This document shows, in pieces, positions 48,974 to 60,769 of a DNA stretch of 64,000 nt (within the stretch, counting starts at the first letter, position 1; every line of letters begins with the position of its first letter). This DNA is from Nereocystis luetkeana (Eukaryota; Sar; Phaeophyceae; Laminariales; Laminariaceae). The stretch spans positions 6,552,739 through 6,616,738 of the forward strand of contig JARUPZ010000013.1 in NCBI GenBank assembly GCA_031213475.1, given 5' to 3'. Below the pieces are notes generated by a model. That model searched no databases. It worked only from the letters and a program-made list of their open reading frames with translations, and was not told the DNA's origin. A program made the position numbers and the translations under genes.

Positions 48974-49799
48974 CCGATGGCACCTTGTGCTCGTGCGATA
49001 ACGTCGGCGCAAGGGGGCGCGCACAATACGAGTATACCTGGTACAGGTATGCCGCTCTGGTCGGAAAAGTTAGGACCTTTTTTTGGGGTACCATGACGAA
49101 TAACCGAAAACGTTCGTTGCTTTTTCGGACAGAATGGTTGGTGCCGGTAGAAGCGGCAAGCAGCCCCCGGTTAGATGCGCAAATCAAAGGGCGTCCAGTG
49201 TTGCACACAGCCGAAGGTGCCATTCTACTCTTCGCACCAACCACCAGATAGTGCTTCCTTACATGTCTTCGGTTGGATTCATTGCTACCTGCGGCGGTGC
49301 ATCCACCGTAACCACACTACTACTGCTAGTTCTGTAGGTGCCGTCGAGGTCTCCACCTCGGGGCGGATATATAAGGGTCCGTGTAGCAATAAAACTGCGA
49401 GAATACCGGTTTGCAGCACTGCTTAGCCTTCGTCGCGCTTGGTCTTGTAGGTGGCGGTATACCGGCTTTCCTTGTTGGTTGGACGAGCGTTTGCAATCGT
49501 TTCGCACGTTGCAAGAGGCGGGGTGGGGTCCCCTCTTACCCGCGGTACCCTGGGTGGTCAGCCAGGGTGGGGGAGGGGGGGGGAAGGACGCGGGTGGGGT
49601 CATTTACCCCCAATGCATCGCGAGGGGGGAATACGGGTGCCGTCGCGCTCAAGCGTCCGGCCCCTTTGCGTTCGGATGGCTGGCCGATACTCAGCTTTGC
49701 AAGCTGATGGAGTCATTAACATATCGGTCGCCTGGGTTCCACGTACGTTCCTCGTGCGGGACACAGGCCGGTGACACCCCTGGATAGTAATCCCGGGGG

Positions 49800-51270
49800 C
49801 AATAGGCCGGGTTTTGTAGAGGGGCAGTTTAGGTCCATACGACGACTGTGGGTTCCATGTTGTTCCTCTTTTTGCGGAGATTGTTGTGGTTGGTGGAGTG
49901 AGTTTTAGTGTTGATAGTGTAGCGTTGGTGGTGTTTGTTGCTACTGGTGCAAGCTTCTACTACTATTATTGTAGGTCGAGTTGTATGTCAATCTCCCTGT
50001 TTTCGTAGGGGGTAGGGATGATGCCGTGTCGCTGTATCTCAAGAGGTTTCATAATGTTACTCTTCTTGTCGCCGGATTTTTGGACCGGTTGCTCTCCTTG
50101 TACATGTAAGCGTAGCGGTTGGTATTTAGTGCGCTGTAGACACGTGGAATTTTCCGGCTGGGTTATTTGTTGTCCTTGTCTGCCGTGTCTCTCTTTACCC
50201 TGAATGATATTCTTCTGTCGTAATGAGCCCGCCTGATGACCATTGTTTTTTTTCTCGCGCAGGTGCTCGCTTATATAAAAATAGTACTCCGTAGTAAAAA
50301 TGCCACGGTGGCTGTACCGGTAGTTTTTTAAATATCTTCGCAGTCCAGGGACACAAAAATAACGTGGGGTGGTGGGTGCGCGTGGATGGAACTTATTTCA
50401 TCAAGTCTTGAGTTAGCATGTAGGGGTTAAATAATTTAATTGCGATCAGAGGCGATGCAGTCGGCAATCGTTTTGCCGACCCCGTTGAGCGGCTAGAAAC
50501 CCTTGGTTTTCTGCCTACATTACAAGGCGATGAACAGGAACTGGCACTTCTACTGCTCTGCTGCTGTCTGATTGTAATGGCTTTATCGTCGGTGGGTAGT
50601 GTTACAATACGAGGCTTCTAAAATTACGTTATACCATGGTACGTACGACTATACGTACCAGTAGCGGTGTGCGGAGCGTGCGTGTGTGTTCACGATATCT
50701 GGAAGTCTGATAGGAGATGGTTGGAAGTATGGTTTCGACGGCGTGTCAGGGGCGTGTGGTTAACGAACACTCACCAGGTAGTGCCTAGTAGGTGTCTGGT
50801 AAGAGATGGAGGGAAAGAAGGAATCGTTTTTGTTCTGCGGCGCGATACGTGACGCCCCTACCAGGAAGGCGCCATCAAGCTCGTGTAGTTTCTACCCGGC
50901 TATCGTGATTCGCCCGTGGCTTAGGTGTTCTTGCTTCTCTCCGACTACATACGCGTACTGTAATGTATCTCGTCTTTTGTTTTTATGCTTTCGTGCTTCG
51001 TAACTGCGCACTGCTGTTACTGTAGTTGTTTCACCGTAAATACGGCTGATGTCAAGTGCGTTCAACAATAATATAACACGTAGTTCCTAAGAATTTTTTT
51101 TTGAGGTTGGGTTCTCTATCCTCTTTTTCTTTTCCTTTCAATCTTACTGCGGATTTCTTTTGAGTCCAAAATGAACCTCCACGTAGTGAAATATATTTTT
51201 CCTGAAGAAAAACCCTGTGCTATAATGCAGTTGTAATAGTAATGTTTTGGTTGTTTATGCTCATTTTCTC
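49800..51270. other. No gene recognised between the ovoA copy 2 flank and the hAT-like element
   Basis: T-rich, low coding potential, no repeat family shared with the rest of the window found by eye. Confidence 0.4.
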
Positions 51271-52458
51271 CAGGGCTGTTCGCGGGTCATGACCCGACCC
51301 GAGGGTCGAGTCAGGAAGTGTTCAAAATCTCACGGAGCGGGCCCGGTCGGGTCGGGTCAAGAAGTATTCAAAACCTTACGGGTCGGCCGGGTCGGTTCGG
51401 GTCAGGAGGTTTTCAAAATCTTGCGGGTCGGATCAGGTCGGGTCCAGTTTTTTTCGAACCTCACGGGCCGGGTCGGGTCGGGTCGGGTCGGGTCGGGTCG
51501 GGTCGGGTCGGGTCGGGTCGGGTCGGGTCGGGTCGGGTCGGGTCGGGTCGGGTCGGGTCGGGTCGGGTCGGGTCGGGTCGGGTCGGGTCGGGTCGGGTCG
51601 GGTCCGGTCGAATCGGGTCAAGAAGTTTTCGAACCTCACGGGTCGGGTCAGGTCCGGTCATGAAGTGATGAAAATACACGGGCCGGGTCAGGTTATGATT
51701 CGCGAGAAACGGGTCAATCGCGGACCGGACCAGCACGACCCGCGAGTTGTTTTCTGCTCACCCGCGGATCGGACCTGCGCATCCGGCCAGCGGGTCCGAC
51801 TTTCAAAAGTTTCCCTCTTTCTCCCCGAAGGCTTCTCTCGCAGCAAAACTCAGTAGCACTTATTTGGTGTAATATTCACACATGAACACACCGCCGAATC
51901 TACATGCGCAAGTCCGCATCCATCCATACTCACTACAGCAAGGTCACATATCAATGCGGGGTTCAAAGATGAAGATTAATTTGTTTTTCAAGTGTCGATC
52001 CGCGGGCCGGATCGGCGGGTCGAACCCACGGGTCGACAGAAATGGTTTCGCGGGTCGAGGTGACCCGAACTGCTACATGGCCTGTATTTCACGGGTCAGT
52101 CAGGATCTGGCGGGCCGGGTCGGGTCTGGTGAGGAGGTGTTCGAAATGTCACGGATCAGGTCGGGTCGGGTCACGAGGCTTTCAAATTTCACGGGTCGGG
52201 TCGGGTCGGGAGGTTTTCAATCTCGCGGGCCGGGTCGGGTCGATTCAGGAGGTTCTCAAATCTCACGGGTCAGGTCGGGTCGAATCATGAGGTTTTCAAA
52301 CCTCACGGGTCGGGTCGGGTCGGGCCGGGTCAGGAGGTTTTCGAAATCTCGCGGGTCGGGTCGGGTCAGGTCAAGACATCTACAACATTTCGCGGATCAG
52401 GTCGGCTCTGCTGACTGGACGTCAACCATGAAGTTCACCTGACCCGCGAACAGCCCTT
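51271..52458. mobile_element. hAT-like element packed with GGGTC-type repeats
   Basis: Inverted ends CAGGGCTGTTCGCGGGTC (51,271) and GACCCGCGAACAGCCC (to 52,456) bound about 1.19 kb. The interior is a pure GGGTC pentamer array (about 51,470-51,603) and degenerate units of the form 'GGGTCGGGTCAGGAGGTTTTC' broken by less repetitive DNA. No transposase is seen. The ends match those of the 59,635-59,930 element, so the family is mobile. Open frames here are products of the repeat. Confidence 0.6.
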
Positions 52459-53026
52459 TTTCGACCCGCTCTTAGAGTCTACGAGTATGTTGTACCAGGT
52501 ATGTATGTTGTTTCTTTTTCAGTTTGTTTCATTCTGAGCCGCCTTGGTTGATTCTATTAATAGGTTGAACGTCTATCGTCGCAAGTACTTACTGCTGTGT
52601 GCTGTGTGTTCTGACGTTCTCATGCTGTTGTGGCGACGAGATCGTCGCAAGGAGATCACTGTTTTTTATCCAAAAACATCAAAACGCCACATTCCAGCGA
52701 AATCGTGCCGTTCGGCCCACGACCCACACGGCACCCGGGAAGGTGGGGCTTGGCGCAAACGGCGTATCTCTGCCTGTGTCAGGTATACGCCTGCTCGTGG
52801 CTGCACCGTCGAAGCTAACGCCCCGCCTGTTCTTGCGCTTATGTTGTGAGTCGTGCTTGCAGGCACCGGCTGAAGACCAAACCGCTAAAAAAAAACGGGA
52901 ACAAAAATAAGAACTTACTCGTAGTACGTAGTCGAAAAAACGAGCTTCAAACGTTCATTGCGTTACATGTCGCAACACAGGATTTGCCTCACAAACTTTG
53001 CAACACACGTATTACTAGTGGCTTCT

Positions 53027-53370
53027 TATTACGGTGGACCATAGTAAATAGGACCAAATATCGTTAGTAAAAATGGCTAAATATATATCAGGTAGGTTTT
53101 TGTGCGTACCGTAGGTCCTATTAAATATGGCCCCCCGTAATTAGTTCGACTCGAAGAAGCGAACCTAGTCGTGAACTCTTATATAGGAAATACACGCAAC
53201 ATGACACCCTCCCTGGCATAAATTGCCGAGCCAATTTTCTCTCCAACAAGGGGGAGGGGGGCAGACTCATTAAATAGGACCTACGATACACACAAAAAAC
53301 CTACCAGGGTATATAATTTGCTAGTTTTACCTACAGTATTTGGTCCTATTTACTGTGGTCCCCCGTAAGA
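53027..53370. mobile_element. Two MITE family M copies, M4 (53,027-53,142) and M5 (53,250-53,370)
   Basis: M4 has both ends. M5 keeps its right end (GTGGTCCCCCGTAAGA) but the left inverted repeat is degraded to a G-rich stretch. Both contain the internal TACCAGG-like insertion seen nowhere else in the family. Confidence 0.7.
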
Positions 53371-53439
53371 GTAGTGGCTCCAGAAAGACGCACCGCTCGG
53401 CGTTTGTTCGCAGTCTCGTCAGTCGTCGAGAAAATCATA

Positions 53440-53590
53440 GTCCGTCCGACGGGGGGGGAAGGGTGTACTCCATATCATGCATGGCCGTAGCCGTGTGACC
53501 ATAGACCCTCGCATATCCCTACAATGCCGGGACGGAGCACGTCCGGTATTCACCGACCAGGCAGGCATTGCTTACACTATGCGCGAAGCG
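53440..53590 (-). repeat. Family X repeat fragment, reversed
   Basis: Minus-strand match to the 3' end of the family (GGGTGTACTCCATATCATGC ... CCTACAATGCCGGGACGGAG). Confidence 0.55.
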
Positions 53591-54892
53591 CCGTGAGGTG
53601 TGGATGGGGGGGGTGTAACATCTTGCGTGCTATACGATATCCCATACCAGGTATATGCGGTAGTCGAAGTAGTACCTCAGGCTGCGCAAACCTATTTTTT
53701 CAAGGTCAGAGATGATGCATTCATTTTTAGAGCTCTTATCATAATAAAGTCAGGAGCCCCAGAAAATGTAGGAGCTGTTATACCTCTCTACCACAACCCG
53801 GCTCGGCAACGGATGTTAGATGTTGTAACAATAGTTTCGCTCGCGTACTGCCAAATAGCGCTTTGTGCCCCCCCATTGTATTTACGGGGTGGGGGGGTTG
53901 TCTTTTCTTTCTTTGCATAGCGTACCCTGCCTGGTAATAACTAATGCTGCTCGGTAGAAGTTGTAGTAGAAGTAGACATTTGGAGCTCCCGAGATATGCC
54001 TGTTCTACTGTGCCCCGTGAAAGACCCGGTTCCACCGAGTAATAGATCATGGATGTTGGCTTTTATTGGTTAGAAGGGCTTGTCTGCACTACTCTGTAAT
54101 AACACTCAACTCAGTCAACATGGAGTAGTACGTAGGTTCTCTGTTCTATAGGTCTGTGGGCATCATTCATCCTCACTCGAGACAATTTCACAGATAATCG
54201 GACAGATCATTCCCACAGTTCATGATCTAGATCCTTTCGGGCACACATGCGCCTGATCTGTATGGTCTAGCTTATAATGCTGGGTGGGAGCCGTACAATC
54301 TCCATGATTTTGGGCACGATTCTTGGGGTAAGATCCGTACTACGCAAATCCTGCGCAACATATTGATAACAGCAGGTCAGGATCTAGATTATCTGTAAAT
54401 GATCTGTCTGATCTGTAGATCATTTGTCCGACCGACGTGTGGACAATTAAAGACATTCCCGAGAGAGCCAAATCCCTTTTCGCATTAATTCCACGCGCAC
54501 GCAATCGTCGTTGACTGGGCGAGCCAACAGGGACCATCAAGCAGAGCTCCGGCAACGGCTCATTTTCGCTGTGCTATTTGCTTGTCACGCTTACGCGTGG
54601 TAAGGACAGCAGCAGACAGCCAACGAGCAGCAAATATTGCCAGCAGTCCTCCTGTCCTCGCCCGAAATAACCCGCCAGGTTTAACCTTGCGCTCCCCCTA
54701 CACCTCGTGTTTCTTCTAGCCACGCGCACCTCTTACGCCTTGCCGAAGCAAATAAAAATGACCAGTGCTACTGTCTAACCAACAACAGGGACTGTCGATG
54801 CCGCTTTAGAGCGACCGTCAATGCCTCTACAGCTAACAATATCCATCGTAAAACACCCCCCCCCCCCCCACCCCAATTCACAACCAGCCTCG

Positions 54893-55180
54893 CCGCTCGC
54901 GACCCCGCTCTCGTGACGCGGGCGGCGGCAATAGCCCCCTCTTGCCCTCTCGGGCAGGCAAGTACACCGGCTCGCCAAGGGGCATGAAAGCCCCATCTCG
55001 CCTTCTTACAAAAGCAAAAACCGGCACCTGTGCAAACATCCTCGCGACCCCGCTCTCGTGACGCGGGCGGCCGCAATAACCCCCTTTTTGCCCCATCGGG
55101 CAGGCAAGTACACCGACGCGCCGAGGCATGAAAGCCTCCTCTCGCCCTTCTCACAAAAGCAAAAAACCGACACGGGTGCC
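54893..55180. repeat. Tandem duplication of a ~148 bp unit
   Basis: CTCGCGACCCCGCTCTCGTG starts two units at about 54,895 and 55,042; both continue with GGGCAGGCAAGTACACCG. The long minus-strand open frame over the region is a by-product. Confidence 0.75.
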
Positions 55181-57141
55181 ACGCGATGTTTGTCGGCCAT
55201 GTACCCCCACCTACGCCCATGCACGACACGAGGACCGCCCACCCCCTCTCGCCCTCTTCTGCTGGCCTTGGGCATGTTGCCATTCCGACCTCCTCACAGA
55301 ATACGGCGTCAAGAGGACGAAAGCTCGACCGCCTTCATTTCCAACTCCCCGCAAGCAAGAAAGAAAAGTGGAAAACATGGAACTGCGTCTTTTTTTTTTA
55401 TGATACGAATATGGTGGCGCGCCTACGTACGCCTACTACTGTACAATTTCGGCGACACAAGCACCCAGCTCAATCGATACAGATGCGCAAAGGCTTGCGT
55501 GCGTGATACTACCGCAGGCTTGGCTTCTCAACCGGCTCCACTGCCAGGACTCCTGGTTGTGTCGTTTGTACCAAAACACGATGGGCACGAGCTCGTGGAC
55601 GGTGTAACCAAACCGGACACATAAGAGAGGCGGCCCGAACGGACAGAAACATCTCTCGAACGAAACGTAGGACAACACCGCGGGAGACACAAAAAAACAT
55701 GAAAAAAAACTAAACAGATTGCAACATTTTTCGCGAAACAACAGACCAGTATATCCAGTACTCGTACACAACCCTAGAAGGTTGGTTGGTAAGCACGCAC
55801 CCAACAAGCCGGAGGGTTTCCCACAAGAAACATGCCTCCAAGAAGACTCGCCTGAACGCCTGTCGTCGGTCCATACACAAAACAAAAACACCAGGACGAG
55901 AAAAAAAAACCCAAACAAACCCAAAAGCAAAACAAAAAAAAGACAAAAGTGTGTGCAAAACTAGTGTTTTCCTTCCGACACACCACACAATGAATCTCCG
56001 CCACACGGGCTTCCCAGGGTGCTTTTCCCTCCCCCACAGATGCAAGCTCCAAACCGCGTTATATCCGGGTGGAATAGGCACCAATCAATGGGGGAGCCGC
56101 AGGGGGGGGGGAAACAGAATGAAACACTATGATCACTCCTCACCAGCAAGCAAAATCACGTTCAATCCAGTTCATACGCATACTTGTATACTACCCGGTA
56201 TTTTCTCTGTGTGTTTGCGAGTGAAATGATCGTCAACCTCGTCATGACTTGCGAGCGCGTCTACTGCTTTCGCTGGACTGCCTGCCTGCCGCACACGAAG
56301 GAAGCGAACGCACCTACGACGTGAAAAAAAAAGAAGAAAAAGACGTGTCAACGTATCGGAATATCACGGCAGATCACGACCTGTATGTAGCAGACAATCT
56401 GTCTAGATCCTGCATTTTTTTTTTTGCCGTTATGGGATGTTGCGCAAGAGCCCGTATCATACAGACCCCACCCGGCGAAAATGTGTGCAAGCAAGCGCCG
56501 TATCATACATTATACATATATATATGATACAGATCATACAGATCATGCAGGTCATACAGATCTTGCAGATCTTGCAAATCTGGAATCTTATCTGCCTCGA
56601 AATATCTAGATAGTGACATGGGGATCTGATCTGATCCGATCTCTCGGTCCTACCACTAGTGCTTTTTATTTTAGCGTCGCGGGCCTGGAGTTACTCGACG
56701 TCAGCCACCTTCTTCTCCGCAGCCCTCACATCGAAACACACCTAAGAAAGTCTCCAATAATCCCAGAGCATAAAAAAAGACAAGAAAAAAAACGAAAAAA
56801 AAAAAAAAACGGCGTCGACCGTGATGACACCACCACCGGCAACGGCAAACAGCAACAACAACAGCAACGACGACAACAACAACAACAACAACAACCGCCA
56901 CAATACGACCTGAAGAGAAAACGAAACAAGATCATTTGCCGTGACACTTTCCGGCCGAACGGCGCTCGCTCGAGTTCTTCTCACTAATCCCCTCCCACCT
57001 ATGTACATGCATGCACCACCAAAAAACATGGAGAGTCAGTCCACGATGAGCCAGTCGTGTATCGCCAACCAAAAAGCAATCCCGAGTTTTTCACGCCGTG
57101 CTGGTTCTGCTTGCCCTTTTGCCCCATCGCAAGGCCAAGAG

Positions 57142-60100
57142 CTAGAAATAGGGGTCGCACGGGTTTTCAGCGTCGAACACTCCTGCCGCGAGGGCTTCGG
57201 TCAAATCGGACGGGATGCCGAGAATCTCTTCGTAATCTTTAGCGAACTCGGCGTCCTGGTCCTCGAGGGGTGGGGGCGGATGTTCCGGAGGGGTTGGTGC
57301 GCGATCGTCCGCGGGGTACTGCAAGATGATCGAGTTCCCGGTCAGAGAGTAGTCGCTGTACGGATCTTCTCCGAGAGTCACAAACTCGCCTTCTGACCCG
57401 ACCCCGTCCTGCGTTTGGCAAAACGAGGGACACCAACGCAAAAAATGGGGTGAATATATGGAACGGCATATTATATATATAAATATATCTATATCTATAT
57501 ATATATATCGATTATAAACAAGAGCGCGATAAAGTTTGCCCTGTAGACAAAAAATACAGGGTGAGGCCCTCTTCAGAGAAAGGAGGAGGATTTCGCGCGA
57601 GAGAAGGACACGCGTCACGTTGCCAAAGGAATAACACACAGCGTGTACACCGGGCAACTCTGAGGGAGGGAATGCACATAGCAGCGCAACCAGACCCCGC
57701 AACAAGCAATGCATTTCGAATACAGATACCAGGTACAAAACGTAGAACTCAACGGAACCCTGAGCGCAAACATGCAAACATGAAAACGTTCACACCACCA
57801 AAAAAACACGCAAACAGTGCATCACCGAGAGGCACAAAAAACAACGCCCGGGGGTTATAAGAGAGAATACACAATTTACGCCGGCCACAGGCAAAGAGGG
57901 AACGCGTCGAACAAGATATGTAATATGGGGACGAGGCCCTATCGTCCCCGGGTGTCGCTGGCTTCGTTCACGAACGCAGGCCAACCAGCAATCAGTCAAT
58001 GGGGTTCAGGGTTTCCACACCGTGCCGGGATATGACATACCTTGCAAACGTCGAAGCCGTCGATGAGGATGGAGGCAAGGTCGGAGTAGTCCACGACGCT
58101 CGGCTTAGAAACCAGGGAGGAAACTTCACTGACAGAGTAGTTTCCACTGAGAGGGTCATCACCCATCTTTGCGGCGTAAGGATCCTGCAACCCACCGCCG
58201 CCCGCCCCCCCCCCGAAAAAAAAAGAAGCGGAAGAGTCGCCGGAGCAGGATAAGTCGCATGCATTTAAGTACGGGAGTACAGCGAGGAAAGTCAGATGCG
58301 GGATTATGATTTTTTGCAGAAACGGATGCGGGAAGGCAGAAGAGCAGTCGCATTCAATACAGCGAGGCGAAAGCTCAGCGCGAGAGGAATCTTGGAAACG
58401 ATGCCGTAGTCAATCAAACGTATCTTATGGTTTGCACGAGCCTCCTACGAACCGTTTTTTTTTCACAAGCGGCCACGATGGGTCCCAAGGGAGAGAGGGT
58501 CCGGTTCATCTGTGCAGAATTATTACCGAAAATAAAAAAAACGGGGATGAATAGCATACCTGGCTTAGCTAGCTAGCTGGTATCAACAGTTAACACATTT
58601 CGCGAAAGAGGGACGCAATATCGGAACAGCAGTCGCATGCGGTGCATCGAGGCAATTTCAACGAGTGACAACTATTTTGCGGGAACCGTTGCCGCCCGAG
58701 TAGCGTGCAATTACAGCAAGGCAAAGCTAACTGCGGTATAAAACCGAGCTACCTACAGCACGTGTGTGTGTGGCAGGCCGCTATCTCTCTGTGCCATCTC
58801 CGTACCTTCGGAAGGGTCATCGGCTGGAACATCTTGTCTACGGGGGTGCTGTAGGACAGGTCGGTGTCGACGTCGGTCCTGCTCTGCTTAATGAAGTGAA
58901 TATAGCGGCGGCAAGGTAACAAAAGAAGAAATAACAAAAACGGTCACCATCAGATCGCGCAGCATTTCGTAGCGAGGCATCCTCTCATGAACCAGCGTGA
59001 TCCCTTCCTTTACCACTCCAAAAAACGGGTTCACACTATCTCCAAGTAGCTTTGCCCCTCTTTCCTACCGCACAAAAAAGTATCTCGGAAGCCGGCATGG
59101 CAAACGTTTGTAGTGGTACCGAAGCTCTTTAATTTATGAAAGCTTGCAGATGCGCAGTTGCTGTCGCTCTCGCGGTTTCATTTTTCATGTTCATTTCGGT
59201 TTTCCTTTTCGGTTGCAGTTGAAGTCGATCCTCACCGATTGATCTGCCCCCGGCCGCTTCTGCGCCAGGCGCGAAGTTGCCTCCTCTCCGGTCCCGACCA
59301 CCGACTGCTGCTGCTGCTGCTGCTGCTCGTCAGCGCTACAAAACACGAAACCCATAAAGTGCGTAGCATATGTGTGTGGGACAGCTCAAGGTGAGATGGA
59401 GAACACAACCGGTCGACAGCAGTCAATCTACAGCTGTTTATACTAATACCACCAGATAACCCCCATGCCGGGGACAAACCACTTTTCATTTAAAAAAAAA
59501 ACTCATACTCAACCTCGACAATGTCTGCAGCACTGAACCCATTGGACGTGGCCTCGACAAGTGTTCGGCCAAATCGATCGATGTCACAGCTGGCCGAGTC
59601 ATTACCGTGACAATTTGATCAAAAACACTGAAATCACGGGTGTTCACGGGCCAGGTCAAAACTCGCAGGTCGGGTCGGACGGAATCGCTTAGGGCCGATC
59701 TTAACGAGGAGTGGTTGTTAGTTTTTTTCAGTATTTTCCCGAAATTTCGGTATTTTCCTACAGGAAAAAACCGAGAAATACCGAAATTTCGTGAAAATAC
59801 TGAAAAAAAACTAAAAAACAGTCCCCGATAAGATCGACCCTTGACCCGACCCGACCCGACCCGACCCGCAATTTTTTGGAGACCTCCTGCCCGGACCCGC
59901 GGGTCGAGTCGGGACCCGTGAACAGCCGTGAATGAAATCGCCAAACAAACGCATGCAATACCCGTAGGTGGTCGTAGGAAAGCATGCGTATACCACTACT
60001 ACTCTAGTATCGAAGCAGCAGTTTATACCGAAAACCTATCCAGCACAAGCGCGCAAAAGGAGCGAACGCACGCGGTAAGTGCGGCAAGCACCTCTCTGGC

Positions 60101-60725
60101 ATGTACAAGCATGTACAAGCAGGTACAAGCACTAGTCGGTACTGCTGCGTACTGCTCTGAAGGGGGGGGCGGAAACAACATCCCCTCCCTCCCCCCCCCC
60201 CCATCAACACCTTTTGAGGAGCAACCAATCCTATATAGCCTATACTTGTAGTAGGCCTGAAAACGAAAAAAACAAAACAAAAAAAAAAACACAGACGTAA
60301 AAAGTATTGTATGCTGGGTACATAAGAGTACGTGGTCAGCCTGTTCGTTCAGTTGGGAAGGCCAGCAAGAAGGTCCCACTTTTTTGGGCAAATAGTGGTG
60401 CGCATCCCTACATCGTACAAGGCGTCAACCCCAACACATACACATACCTGGCCTGCACCGGCGAGGAAGCTAAGGAGGCGTTTTTGGTGTTTGCGGTTCG
60501 GCTAGACCCGCAGCATCCGGAGGTCACGTCGGATAACGTCGTCGACTCCGCGCCCATGCTGCTCACGGAAAGTAGCCGCGCGATCGATACCGCATCTGCA
60601 CGCAGTACAGCCAAAAGACAAAAGGTGCGAGGCGCCCAGCCGCGGAAAAATCGGTTTTTTGTCAGACGCACGCGGTTGGCGTTAGATAGACAGGTGCAAA
60701 GACAGATGCAACGACATATACATAG

Positions 60726-60769
<44 letters not shown>

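Larger units (their letters stand above)
53371..57141. other. Intergenic, mostly featureless
   Basis: Contains the family X fragment (53,440-53,590), CAGAT-rich stretches (54,185-54,425 and 56,520-56,640), the 148 bp tandem pair and poly-C or poly-A runs. No exon chain was found. Confidence 0.4.

Noticed and set aside
51247-51736. Open frames made of repeated SGRVG/TRPDP on both strands
   Set aside because: Pure translation of the GGGTC array.
54768-55283. 171-codon minus-strand open frame
   Set aside because: It follows the 148 bp tandem duplication and is open in several frames because of GC-rich sequence; no family match.
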